DNA from: an uncultured Alphaproteobacteria bacterium
GTDB lineage: Bacteria; Pseudomonadota; Alphaproteobacteria; UBA7985; CAJQQZ01
Assembly: GCA_905480575.1 (NCBI GenBank)
Contig: CAJQQZ010000031.1
Location: 16,859 to 80,858, forward strand
Length of the DNA stretch: 64,000 bases
Reading direction: 5' to 3'
How positions within the stretch are numbered: position 1 is the first letter of the stretch; each line of letters begins with the position of its first letter. The translations under genes and the position numbers were made by a program. The notes under the pieces are model-generated. The model had not been told where the DNA came from and made no database searches. It saw only the letters and a list, made by a program, of their open reading frames with translations. Positions 34,131-43,192 of the stretch are shown in pieces.

Positions 34131-36278
34131 ATGGCGAACTATTCAGTTTCATTTGACCCTGACTGGGGTGTTCCAACGGTCAAGGCTGTTACATTTACCG
34201 AGCTATGGAGGGGGCTTGGGTTTGCGCAGGCTTACCAGAACTCAAATCTGGTTATGACCACGATTTTAAGAGCCTGTGGAAGAAGTGCTGAATTTTTGGG
34301 GCAGCATTCTGGCGCTGGACCAAATGAACTCACGAAGCAACCGACTGGCGTCGACTATCTCCAGTCTGATCTCTTTGTAAGAATGCTTCAACTTCCCACG
34401 GTCGCGCGGGCTCAAATAGGTGATCAAACGGCTGAAACACTAGCAAATGTTGAAGCTTACGCTGCTGGGATTAATGACTGTTTGGAACAACATCTTGAAC
34501 GATTTGATTCACGGTTGTTGGCTTTCGGCCCGGTCACAGCTGAACATGTTTTTTGCAGCTCAGTTCAGTTGATGTTTGGTTTCCAATTGGGCATTCGAAT
34601 GCCTGTCATTCATGAATGGATGGGCGGTAAAGCGCTGGTCGATCCGAGCTGGTGCGACTTGGCAAGTGCTGGCTCAAATGGTTGGGTGGTAGGGCCAAGC
34701 AAGTCCGTTGATGGTAATCCCATGTTGGTTTGTAACCCGCACACCCAGTGGGATGTGGATCTGAATACTTTTATCGAGGCAAGACTAGAACTCACCGACG
34801 GTTCCGGGTTTGTGTTCCAAGGTGCTGGTATCGTCGGTTGGCCTGCTATGCTGATGGGATGCAACGCGCATCTCGGCTTCGGCAGCACGGTTAATCAACA
34901 AAATGGCATCACCTTTTATGAAGTGTCGATTAGCGAGGGTGCGATTGATGTGGAGGGAGAGGGGCATCGGGTAGAGTTTTCTCAAGAGGCCGTGCTTTGC
35001 CGGCAAAGCGATGGGAGCCTGAAGGAGCATTCCTTAAAAGCCATATGGTCACCTACGCATCAGGGTAATGTCATTGCTAGCCGAGGTGATCGTCAACTGC
35101 TTGTTTCATTTGGCGGGCGTAACGCAGGCCAAGTTTTGGAACAATACTTTGCTATGGTTCGCTCAGAAAGCATCGATGAGTATCAAGCCGCGCTTGAAAT
35201 GCATCAAATCCCCATCCAGAACCTGATGTATGCTGGGCGCGACAGTGCCAATGGTGCGCCGCATATCCAATTTTCTTATCATAGCCATACGCCTGATCGC
35301 GGCAAAGGGACTTATGCCGACTGGTGGCATGTGTTGGATGGGCATCAAGGCGAGAACATCGCATCGGGGCTAGTTGCATTCAACAAGCTCTTTCAAGATA
35401 TAGACACGGCGAACGGTTGGTACCAGAACTGTAATGACTCTCCTTATTCCTGTACGTTGCCTTCACCGTTCGATCCATCGGACTACCCGGCATGGCTTGC
35501 GCCTGTTTCAACGCTCAAAAGGGCGCAGGGATGTGCCCGTCACCTAACAGAAACAGCTAAATTTGATTTCGACAGTCTGGTTCAGATGAAATTCTCGACC
35601 CGTGTTGAATTGGCCAAACAGCTCGTGCCGCAGTTGTCCGAAGCTATTAACGAGCGCAGCAATAGTTTGCTGAAAGAATGTAAGTCAGTGCTTGATACTT
35701 GGGATCAACATACGGAACCAGAAAGCCGAGGTGCTTTTTTGTTTCTCCAGTTTATTTTAAATGTTGGTATCCAGGACGGTGTAGGCAATCCAATCTTCGC
35801 TGACAGCTGGCGGGATGATTTGGCTCGCGACCAGGAGCTCTGGCCGCAGTCATTAGACACGCCTGGCGAGTTGGCTGATATTGATGCAGCGCTGAAGGCT
35901 TTGGAAACGGCAGCCAAGATCGTTAAAGACCGCTTTGGTGCTTTGGATATCGCTTGGGGAGATGCTGTCGCGGTGACGCACGGTGATGTCACCATCCCCG
36001 GCGTAGGCGGTCCAGGAGATCCTTTGGGCATCTTGGCAGCGGTGCCTCTTGAGCCTGGGTTACGACCCTTTATTTCGGGCGGTGACCTCGTCGCTGCAAG
36101 AATTGAGAATGACGGTGGAGAGACCTTTGTTATGGTGGCTGAATTTACACCTGAAGGCGTTCGGGGCGGAACTCTGACAAGTTATGGCGCCTCGTCTAAC
36201 CTGAGATCTCCACATTATGGTGACCAGCTGACTTTGGTGGGTAAGCGCGAGCTGCGCCCCTTTACGATTTCAAAATAG
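34131..36278 (+). CDS. Penicillin acylase-family Ntn hydrolase
   Basis: 715 residues. The probable autoprocessing site and nucleophile is in S-A-G-S-N-G-W-V-V-G-P-S-K-S, matching the G-S-N-x-W of the penicillin G / acyl-homoserine lactone acylase superfamily. This splits the chain into an alpha part (~180 residues) and a larger beta part. N-P-H and later G-S-T-V-N-Q also fit. Unlike most relatives it starts directly with the alpha part (M-A-N-Y-S-V-S-F-D-P-D-W-G-V-P) and has no signal peptide, so it is predicted cytoplasmic. Its amide substrate is unknown. A single gene with AAGGAG before the ATG. Confidence 0.85.
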   Translation: MANYSVSFDPDWGVPTVKAVTFTELWRGLGFAQAYQNSNLVMTTILRACGRSAEFLGQHSGAGPNELTKQPTGVDYLQSDLFVRMLQLPTVARAQIGDQTAETLANVEAYAAGINDCLEQHLERFDSRLLAFGPVTAEHVFCSSVQLMFGFQLGIRMPVIHEWMGGKALVDPSWCDLASAGSNGWVVGPSKSVDGNPMLVCNPHTQWDVDLNTFIEARLELTDGSGFVFQGAGIVGWPAMLMGCNAHLGFGSTVNQQNGITFYEVSISEGAIDVEGEGHRVEFSQEAVLCRQSDGSLKEHSLKAIWSPTHQGNVIASRGDRQLLVSFGGRNAGQVLEQYFAMVRSESIDEYQAALEMHQIPIQNLMYAGRDSANGAPHIQFSYHSHTPDRGKGTYADWWHVLDGHQGENIASGLVAFNKLFQDIDTANGWYQNCNDSPYSCTLPSPFDPSDYPAWLAPVSTLKRAQGCARHLTETAKFDFDSLVQMKFSTRVELAKQLVPQLSEAINERSNSLLKECKSVLDTWDQHTEPESRGAFLFLQFILNVGIQDGVGNPIFADSWRDDLARDQELWPQSLDTPGELADIDAALKALETAAKIVKDRFGALDIAWGDAVAVTHGDVTIPGVGGPGDPLGILAAVPLEPGLRPFISGGDLVAARIENDGGETFVMVAEFTPEGVRGGTLTSYGASSNLRSPHYGDQLTLVGKRELRPFTISK

Positions 36279-36405
36279 AACCAGTGAGGTTGGATTTGAC
36301 GACGTCCAACTCTCGTCTTTACCAGGTAGATAAAAGGCGCTTGTTGCTTGCCTTTGTGATAACTGGCTTAGATTGCTGACCAGTTGTAGCGAAGGATAAA
36401 AGTAA

Positions 36406-37575
36406 ATGGATCGACGATATTTTGTGGTTCTTGGGGCTTTGCTGACCCAATTTATGATCATCGGTCTGTTTTTTGTCTACTCTCTGCTGATTAAAGAGCT
36501 TGAGTTAGAGTTTGGTTGGTCACGTACAACCTTGTCGATTGGTGCCTCTATCGTCGGATTTTCAATGGGCTTCTATGCCATTTTGGGCGGTCGGTTGAGC
36601 GATCTTTTTGGTCCTCGGTTGGTTCTGACTTTCTCCGGCTTGATTTATGGCTTGGGTTACGCCGCAATTTCCTTCATCTCAGAGCCGTGGCATCTCTTTG
36701 CAATTTGTGCCTTGTTTTTAGGCGTCGGCATGGGGACACATGATGTGGTCACGTTAGGGCCAATCGCAAAATGGTTCCCCAATCGAAAAGGCATCATGAC
36801 CGGTATTGTTAAATCTGGGACGGCCACTGGCCAAATGGTGATGCCGGTTGTTGCAGCTATATTGCTTGCAAAATACGGTTGGCGTGAGACCGTGGTAATT
36901 GTTGGGCTTGTCGCAGCAGTCGTTCTGGTGATCGGCGCGCAGTTCATGAGTGTGCCTTCAAAGCCAAAGTCGACAGAGGCACTTCCCTTAACTGGGCTCA
37001 ATTTTTCAGAAGCCCGCACCACATTGAGCTTTTGGGTTTTGTGTGTTGTACAATGTCTGTTCTTCTCAACATTGATGTCGGTTCCTCTCCATATCGCGGT
37101 GCATGGCATGGACCAAGGAATGAGCAAGGCGACGGCGGCTGCACTTCTGACGGTTCTGGGGGGATCGTCTATTGTTGGTCGGCTTGCCATCGGAACTTTT
37201 GCTGACAAATTAGGGGGGCGGATGGCCTATTCGCTGTGCCTTGCCCCGCTTGTTGTCAGCCTAGTTCTGTTTGTATTTGCAGAGTCTCATTGGATGATTT
37301 TTGCAATCATAGTCTTGTATGGCGCTGCTCACGGTGGATTGTTTGTAGTGGTTGCGCCGACGATCGCTGAAATTTTTGGCACGAGATCCCATGGGGCCAT
37401 TTTTGGTGTCGTTGTCTTCTTTGGCACACTGGGGGGTGCAGCAGGTCCTATTTTTGCAGGTCAAGTCTTTGACAGAACAGGTGGATATGATCTAGCCTTC
37501 GCGGGCTTAGCGGCAATGATCACAATTGCATTAGTTTTGACTCGGCTTTTACCTGGAAAGAAAACCGAAGCTTAA
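36406..37575 (+). CDS. MFS transporter (monocarboxylate/OFA-like)
   Basis: 389 residues, about 12 membrane helices. The loop between helices 2 and 3 has [10 protein letters not shown], the MFS motif A, and the second half repeats [10 protein letters not shown]. Helix 1 pattern [18 protein letters not shown] is typical of the monocarboxylate/oxalate-formate group. Substrate not assigned. Its stop interlocks with the aroC stop (TTAA). The acylase gene upstream is 127 nt away and could be functionally linked, but nothing proves it. Confidence 0.85.
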   Translation: MDRRYFVVLGALLTQFMIIGLFFVYSLLIKELELEFGWSRTTLSIGASIVGFSMGFYAILGGRLSDLFGPRLVLTFSGLIYGLGYAAISFISEPWHLFAICALFLGVGMGTHDVVTLGPIAKWFPNRKGIMTGIVKSGTATGQMVMPVVAAILLAKYGWRETVVIVGLVAAVVLVIGAQFMSVPSKPKSTEALPLTGLNFSEARTTLSFWVLCVVQCLFFSTLMSVPLHIAVHGMDQGMSKATAAALLTVLGGSSIVGRLAIGTFADKLGGRMAYSLCLAPLVVSLVLFVFAESHWMIFAIIVLYGAAHGGLFVVVAPTIAEIFGTRSHGAIFGVVVFFGTLGGAAGPIFAGQVFDRTGGYDLAFAGLAAMITIALVLTRLLPGKKTEA

Positions 37576-38690
37576 TTACTTCGCAGATCCCAAGGACGTG
37601 GCTCGAAGGGCGTACCTTCAGCTTGAGCGCGGAGCAGATGGTCAGCTAGTACTATGGCCATCATAGCCTCACCCACTGGAACCGCACGAATACCAACACA
37701 AGGGTCGTGGCGACCTTTTGTTAGGATATCTGTGTCCTCACCGAAGCGATTGATCGATTTGCGTGGTGTCAGGATAGAGCTCGTTGGTTTAACCGCGAAG
37801 GAAGCGACTATTGGTTGTCCTGTTGAAAGGCCGCCCAAAATACCACCGGCATTATTGTTGAAGAAGGCCGCTTGTCCATCGACAATACGCATTTCGTCAG
37901 CATTTTCTTCGCCGCTGAGGCTCGCCGTGTCGAAGCCACCACCGACGTCGACTGCTTTGACGGCATTGATAGACATGAAAGCCTTGGCGATGTCAGCATC
38001 CAACTTGTCATAGACAGGGCAGCCTAAGCCAGGTGGCAAACCCTCGGCGATCACTTGGATGACCGCACCGACAGAGGAGCCGGATTTCCGGATCTTGTCC
38101 AGGTCATTGGCCCAGAGCTCGGCTGTGTTTGAATCAGGAGAGAAAAAGGGGTTTTTGGTGACTTGGTCCCAATCCCAGTTTTGGTGCTCGATCTTTCGCG
38201 CACCCATCTGGATGAGAGCGCCACGGATTGTAACTTCCCTACCAAGCACTTGGTCTAGAACTTTACGAGCAACACCGCCTGCGGCGACACGCATCGCGGT
38301 TTCGCGGGCTGATGAACGGCCACCACCGCGGTAATCTCTAATGCCGTATTTGTGCCAGTAGACATAGTCGGCATGACCAGGGCGAAACTTATCTTTGATA
38401 TCGCCGTAATCTTTGGAGCGCTGATCCTCGTTCTCGATGATCAGGCTGATTGGTGTGCCGGTTGTTTTGCCTTCGAAAACGCCGGAAGTAATTTTAACGC
38501 TATCGCTTTCGCGGCGTTGGGTGGTGTATTTCGATTGTCCAGGTTTACGTTGGTCCAACCAGGGTTGGATGTCTTCCTCTGTCAGAGGAATTTGAGAGGG
38601 CACGCCATCAATGACACAACCAATGCAGGGGCCATGACTTTCGCCCCAGGTTGTGAACTTAAAAACCTGGCCAAAGGAATTACCGGACAT
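37572..38690 (-). CDS. aroC: Chorismate synthase
   Basis: 372 residues. Family signatures are all present: S-F-G-Q-x-F, T-W-G-E-S-H-G-x-x-x-G-C-V-I-D-G-x-[19 protein letters not shown], and [10 protein letters not shown] near the end. It converts EPSP to chorismate with reduced FMN. It lies 6 nt after fabI in a two-gene minus-strand unit. Confidence 0.97.
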   Translation of the reverse strand: MSGNSFGQVFKFTTWGESHGPCIGCVIDGVPSQIPLTEEDIQPWLDQRKPGQSKYTTQRRESDSVKITSGVFEGKTTGTPISLIIENEDQRSKDYGDIKDKFRPGHADYVYWHKYGIRDYRGGGRSSARETAMRVAAGGVARKVLDQVLGREVTIRGALIQMGARKIEHQNWDWDQVTKNPFFSPDSNTAELWANDLDKIRKSGSSVGAVIQVIAEGLPPGLGCPVYDKLDADIAKAFMSINAVKAVDVGGGFDTASLSGEENADEMRIVDGQAAFFNNNAGGILGGLSTGQPIVASFAVKPTSSILTPRKSINRFGEDTDILTKGRHDPCVGIRAVPVGEAMMAIVLADHLLRAQAEGTPFEPRPWDLRSN

Positions 38691-38696
38691 GGGAGC

Positions 38697-39539
38697 CTAT
38701 TCGCCGCTTGGCTTCATAGATTGCAATAACTCGGCAATTTCTCCAACAGAATCAACCGCCAACATACCAACGGTGTGATAGCCGCTGTCAACGTAATGAA
38801 TTTCACCAGTGACTGACTTTGAAAGATCGGAAAGCAGATAAAGCGCTGCATTGCCGACATCTTCAGTGGTCACGTTACGGCGCATGGGCGAATTGAGTTC
38901 ATTCCATTTCAGGATCGCGCGGAAATCACCGATGCCAGAGGCAGCAAGTGTCTTGATTGGCCCGGCTGAAATACCGTTCACGCGAATAGCTTTAGGACCG
39001 AGGTCTGTTGCAAGATAGCGTACTGACGCTTCCAATGCGGCCTTGGCAACACCCATAACATTATAGTGTGGCATCACTTGCACGGCACCGTAGTATGTCA
39101 GTGTTAGAAGGCTGCCGCCGTCTTTCATCATCCGCGCGGCGCGTTGAGAAACCGCAGTGAAAGAATAGCAGGAAATATCCATGGTCATCGTGAAGTTATC
39201 ACGAGAGGTGTTGAGATAAGCGCCCTTCAGTTCATTTTTGTCAGAGAAGCCGATAGCATGAACGACGAAATCCAATTGGCCCCAGGTTTTCTCCAACTCG
39301 TCGAATGCCGCATCGATACTCTCGTCACTGGAAACATCACATTCCAAAACGACGGTTGAACCGAGTTGCTCCGCCAAGGGGAGGACACGTTTTTTTAGCG
39401 CTTCACCTTGATAACAGAGTGCTACTTCAGCGCCGTGATCAGCACAGGCTTTTGCAATGCCCCATGCGATCGAACGGTCGTTAGCGACCCCCATTATCAA
39501 ACCGCGTTTGCCTTGCATGAAAGAAGATGCTGCGGTCAT
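38697..39539 (-). CDS. fabI: Enoyl-[acyl-carrier-protein] reductase (NADH)
   Basis: 280 residues. SDR-type enoyl reductase: G-V-A-N-D-R-S-I-A-W-G-I-A nucleotide loop, H-A-I-G-F-S-D-K-N-E, and the catalytic Tyr/Lys spacing Y-N-V-M-G-V-A-K-A-A-L-E. R-V-N-G-I-S-A-G-P-I-K-T-L-A-A-S-G-I also fits. It performs the last step of fatty-acid elongation and is the triclosan target in many bacteria. Precedes aroC. Confidence 0.96.
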   Translation of the reverse strand: MTAASSFMQGKRGLIMGVANDRSIAWGIAKACADHGAEVALCYQGEALKKRVLPLAEQLGSTVVLECDVSSDESIDAAFDELEKTWGQLDFVVHAIGFSDKNELKGAYLNTSRDNFTMTMDISCYSFTAVSQRAARMMKDGGSLLTLTYYGAVQVMPHYNVMGVAKAALEASVRYLATDLGPKAIRVNGISAGPIKTLAASGIGDFRAILKWNELNSPMRRNVTTEDVGNAALYLLSDLSKSVTGEIHYVDSGYHTVGMLAVDSVGEIAELLQSMKPSGE

Positions 39540-39754
39540 TTTTTTTCCTTAATTTGTAATAAACTATTGGCCGTCAAAGCCACAAATTAGAGCGGCGCAA
39601 TTGTACGCCGAAGTCTCGTCTCTGTCTAATCTAGTGGTCATATGCTTGTTATGTTTAATTTTCCAGTAGAAGCTTAAGAAAGTCGTAAAAAAACCGCGTT
39701 TTTAGTCGAAATATTCGGATGAAAAGAGACTTATGGGATCATTTCTTGTAAAGA

Positions 39755-41521
39755 ATGTCTTCCGCCTCGAAACAGGCAAAGCTCGCGCGAATAGAGTTCA
39801 TAGGAATGTTTGGCAGATTTATTCGGCAAATTTGGCGTTCAGCACTCCTCAGTCATGGCATCGCTTTGGCTTTGGTGTCGGCATTGCTTGTGGGCCCATG
39901 GTTCATTGCAACACAAACAATTTTCGGGGTCGGTCAACTCAACTATGCCCTTCACGAAATAGAAGAGAGCTTCGTTGGGCAACTCGTCGAGAAAGCGGAA
40001 GCCTTTTTTGATCCGTTGGGTTCTCTTGTTTTCGCGGATATAGTTAGTAATCCTACAAAAGCTTGGATTGTTTTCACGGCGTGCCTGTTGATTTGGTTGT
40101 CATTCATCATGCGAGCCTTAACCAGAATGCATCCGAACAGCGCTGCAAACCTTCCGGGACGATTTATTAAACGTTGGGTTTCTGCGCTCAACCTTCCAAT
40201 TGTCGGGCTTGTTGCGGCTTTTGTCGTTGTCTGGTCATTGGGCGAAATGTCGGGTCCCCCATTAGATCTGTCCCAGGGTCAATTTGGTGCTGTGTTTGGT
40301 ATTTTGGCCGTGCTTGCGACTTCTGTGTTCCTCTTTTTCTTATATGGCTGGCTGCCGCGTTGGAAGGCTGGCTTTTTAGTCAGGGCGTTGGTCTCCTTTT
40401 CAATTGCCTTTGCAGTTCTCGGTCTGACAGCGGGGAGCAAATATTTCTTAACGGTTTACCATCTCAGCGGTTTTTTGGAGTTGGGCAAATTTGCTTTCGT
40501 GGCTCTGCTCCTTTGGAGTTTTTTAACCTGGCTGGCTGTTCTTATTGGTGCGCAGTTGATCATTTTCTTTTCTGCTGAAAATGCGATGGCCGAGGTCGCC
40601 GTCACTGCTGCACAGGAAATGGACTTGGCTTTGGCGGCGTTGCGTGAACTCGGGCATTTGAGTGAAGATCGCAAATGGGCATCGAGCGAACGGCTCTCGT
40701 CTCAGATTGGCTGTAAATATGCGGCTGTGAAACTGGTGCTCGCCAAGCTTGAAGTCCTTAATATCGTCAAAAGCAACGGTAAAGACTCCTGGGGTTTGGT
40801 TAACGATCTGGGGGACATAACCTTGAAAGATGTCGGTTTAGCGACGGGGACTTACTTGGATGAAGGTCATTCTTTGAAGTCAAATGGTATGGACCCTGTG
40901 ACCGAACGCAGTTTGCAAGCTCTATCCCCTGAGTGGGACCAAGATCTCTATTCTGCCTTCAAAGGCCGTCGACCCGATCTTATGGAACTGGAAAGTGTGG
41001 ACGGAGAATTAAGAGAGGAACGGGCTGGAGCTGACCTGGAACATCTGGAGTTGGAGGCACAAGAAAATCTCGAAATCGAAGAGCCAGAAATGAATGTTGA
41101 TGGTGAGGGGAGTGACAGCACCCTTGAAATGACGGAATCGGAAGAAGACGATGAGCTCCTGGAACTGGAAAGCGAAGCTGATGATTTTGAGCTGACGAGC
41201 CAAGACCTTGAACGTAATCTTCCTGAAGATCTACCCCCTCCAATCCCAAGTGCATTTCCTGTCGTATCGCTGGTTGCAACAGCAGGTGGGCAGTCAGACG
41301 ATGATTCAGATCAAGACGTGGCCTGGTTTGTTGATCAAAAAGTAGTTGGTGAAGCTGTTTTTGATAAAGAATCGGGAGCGCCATCATCTCCTGATATCCA
41401 TCCTTGGTTCCAAGAAACGTCTCTTTCTCAGGAAGAGGAAGTAGAGGAGCTGAACCCTGTTGAACCCGGTAGTTTGGAAGAGATCCGCAAAGCTATCGAA
41501 GCGGAAGCACAAAAGAGCTAA
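39755..41521 (+). CDS. YihY/BrkB-family membrane protein with winged helix and acidic tail
   Basis: 588 residues. Six membrane helices lie between about 30 and 272, ending with L-L-L-W-S-F-L-T-W-L-A-V-L-I-G-A-Q-L, typical of YihY. Residues ~285-360 (L-A-A-L-R-E-L-G-H-L, L-S-S-Q-I-G-C-K-Y-A-A-V-K-L-V-L-A-K-L-E) look like a cytoplasmic winged-helix module, also seen in longer YihY proteins. The last ~170 residues are very rich in Glu and Asp and probably disordered. Many annotations call this family ribonuclease BN, which is a misassignment. pdxH-like gene follows after 15 nt. Confidence 0.83.
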   Translation: MSSASKQAKLARIEFIGMFGRFIRQIWRSALLSHGIALALVSALLVGPWFIATQTIFGVGQLNYALHEIEESFVGQLVEKAEAFFDPLGSLVFADIVSNPTKAWIVFTACLLIWLSFIMRALTRMHPNSAANLPGRFIKRWVSALNLPIVGLVAAFVVVWSLGEMSGPPLDLSQGQFGAVFGILAVLATSVFLFFLYGWLPRWKAGFLVRALVSFSIAFAVLGLTAGSKYFLTVYHLSGFLELGKFAFVALLLWSFLTWLAVLIGAQLIIFFSAENAMAEVAVTAAQEMDLALAALRELGHLSEDRKWASSERLSSQIGCKYAAVKLVLAKLEVLNIVKSNGKDSWGLVNDLGDITLKDVGLATGTYLDEGHSLKSNGMDPVTERSLQALSPEWDQDLYSAFKGRRPDLMELESVDGELREERAGADLEHLELEAQENLEIEEPEMNVDGEGSDSTLEMTESEEDDELLELESEADDFELTSQDLERNLPEDLPPPIPSAFPVVSLVATAGGQSDDDSDQDVAWFVDQKVVGEAVFDKESGAPSSPDIHPWFQETSLSQEEEVEELNPVEPGSLEEIRKAIEAEAQKS

Positions 41522-41536
41522 CGGAGACAGACTTCT

Positions 41537-42115
41537 ATGGATGCCGAAAACGGCCCGATCGTTTTGTTTTCCACCTGGTTCAAGGAAGCTCAGGCAGCAG
41601 AGATCAATGATGCAGGGGCCATGGCTTTGGCAACCTATGATCCAACCGCAAAGCGAATCTCAAACCGCATCGTCTTTCTGAGAGGTGTTGACGAGACAGG
41701 CGTGTTGTTTTTCACCCACCGTGACAGCCCGAAATCGGCCGATCTATTGCAACACCCTAATGCTGCTTTGACGTTTCATTGGAAGTCACTGAGACGCCAG
41801 GTCAGAATGGAAGGCTTCGTCCGATCCGCAACTACACAAGAAGTGAATGCCTTTTTTGCGTCGCGTACGAGGAAAGCACAGCTGGATATTTGGGCAAGTA
41901 AGCAATCACAGCCATTAAAATCGCGAGAGGTTTTAGTGGGAGATCGCGCGGCTTTTGAGGCGGATGACCAACTTGAATGTCCGGATCACTGGTGTGGCTA
42001 TCGATTGGTTCTGGACCGGGTTGAGTTTTGGGCGTCAGACCGTGACGACTCGCATGATCGTTTCGTCTTTGAAAAACGAGGGACGGGGTGGGGGGAAACC
42101 CTACTTTACCCCTGA
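41537..42115 (+). CDS. Pyridoxamine 5'-phosphate oxidase-family flavoprotein (PdxH-like)
   Basis: 192 residues. It follows the PdxH pattern: P-I-V-L-F-S-T-W-F-K-E-A, S-N-R-I-V-F-L-R-G-V, F-F-T-H-R-D-S-P-K-S, F-H-W-x-S-L-R-R-Q-V-R, W-A-S-K-Q-S, C-G-Y-R-L-V-L-D-R-V-E-F-W and H-D-R-F-V-F. Compared with E. coli PdxH as I remember it, the N-terminal segment carrying substrate residues Arg14/Tyr17 is missing and the Arg two places before the conserved His (Arg197 there) is Asp. FMN binding is likely; PNP/PMP oxidase activity is probable but less certain. Overlaps the convergent gene by 15 nt. Confidence 0.75.
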   Translation: MDAENGPIVLFSTWFKEAQAAEINDAGAMALATYDPTAKRISNRIVFLRGVDETGVLFFTHRDSPKSADLLQHPNAALTFHWKSLRRQVRMEGFVRSATTQEVNAFFASRTRKAQLDIWASKQSQPLKSREVLVGDRAAFEADDQLECPDHWCGYRLVLDRVEFWASDRDDSHDRFVFEKRGTGWGETLLYP

Positions 42116-43192
42116 TCGATGCCAGTTCCAAAAAGCGCTCTTCGCTTTTCGCCCTTCATTGTCCCACCAATAAAAATCGATCATGAACGAGCTTTGTAAA
42201 TGGTCAGGGTGGGTCGGCATATAGGCCCGTAGATCCTCTCGAACCAGGCTTTGTGCCGAGCGCCTGGAAGGGCCGTAGCCTAAGAATGAAGCTTGTGATG
42301 CCGTCGCGCCCGGACTCGTGGCAAAACTGACAAATTCTAAGGCTTTGTCTTTGACGGCAGAAGAGGCAACAACAGCCCAATAGCTCAATGCTAGGAGTTG
42401 ATGGTCCCAAAGCAAAGCAATACCGTTTTCCTGGTTACTGGCCATTGCGAGCAGGTCGTTATGAAAACCTTGAGCAATCTTGATCTTGCCCTCTTCAAGC
42501 AAATCTAGACCCTGTTGGCTAGATTTAAGCCAGAAGATCTGTTTGCGAATAGTGGTCAGTTTGTCCAACGCACGTTGTAAACCGGTCTCACTAGCAAGGG
42601 TGCTATAAATTTCAGCCTGGGGAACACCCTCAGAAAGGAGAGCCAGTTCCAGCAGACCTTCAGGAGACTTGAAAAAACCACGTCCACCAGGATGGTTTTC
42701 CAGGTCAAACAGTTCGGCAATAGATTGGGGTGGCGGGCTTTCTTCGAACGCCGACAATTTGACGGCGAATATTTTTGACCATGCGGAATGAGCAATGCCA
42801 CATTCATGGATGCCTCCGGTTAAGAAATCCTCTTCTGGTTTTAGGCCTCCAATGCCTGGTGGGAGGATTTCTTGGTCAATTGAAGTGACAAAGCCGGAAC
42901 GACAGGCGTTTTCCAGACTGACCTGATCAAGGTCCAACACATCCCATTTTTGATGTCCAGAAACGTGTTTAGCGATCAATTTGTGAAGGTTGCCGCCATG
43001 AGGAACAGGGTCGACTTCTATTTTTGCCAATCCTTCAAAGGGTTTGAAGAAAACCTTTTGTTGGCCAACTTCATAGTGGCCCCCCCAAGTTCCAACAACG
43101 AGCTGGCTTTGCGCCTGTGTAGCGTTGAGCAACCCAACGGGTAATCCGATTAGAACCAGAATTACAGCGAGCCAATTGTTCGGTTTAGTCAT
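42101..43192 (-). CDS. Solitary spermidine/iron-type ABC solute-binding protein
   Basis: 363 residues with a signal peptide (~1-28, ending T-Q-A-Q). The mature part starts L-V-V-G-T-W-G-G-H-Y, and has W-D-V-L-D-L-D, H-S-A-W-S-K-I-F-A-V and P-G-G-R-G-F-F-K, as in the PotD/PotF and AfuA-like periplasmic binding proteins. There are no permease or ATPase genes next to it, so it either uses a transporter elsewhere or has another role. Its start overlaps the end of ygfZ by 8 nt, so it is co-transcribed with ygfZ. Confidence 0.82.
   Translation of the reverse strand: MTKPNNWLAVILVLIGLPVGLLNATQAQSQLVVGTWGGHYEVGQQKVFFKPFEGLAKIEVDPVPHGGNLHKLIAKHVSGHQKWDVLDLDQVSLENACRSGFVTSIDQEILPPGIGGLKPEEDFLTGGIHECGIAHSAWSKIFAVKLSAFEESPPPQSIAELFDLENHPGGRGFFKSPEGLLELALLSEGVPQAEIYSTLASETGLQRALDKLTTIRKQIFWLKSSQQGLDLLEEGKIKIAQGFHNDLLAMASNQENGIALLWDHQLLALSYWAVVASSAVKDKALEFVSFATSPGATASQASFLGYGPSRRSAQSLVREDLRAYMPTHPDHLQSSFMIDFYWWDNEGRKAKSAFWNWHRSGVK

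Noticed and set aside
36291..36355. Hairpins between the acylase and MFS genes (GTTGGA/TCCAAC and AAAGGC/GCCTTT)
   Set aside because: Both are 6-bp stems with long loops and no T run of useful length; not enough for a terminator call.
39733..40011. Alternative frame starting at 39733
   Set aside because: It overlaps the start of the YihY gene in another frame and has no family resemblance; it is a shadow frame.
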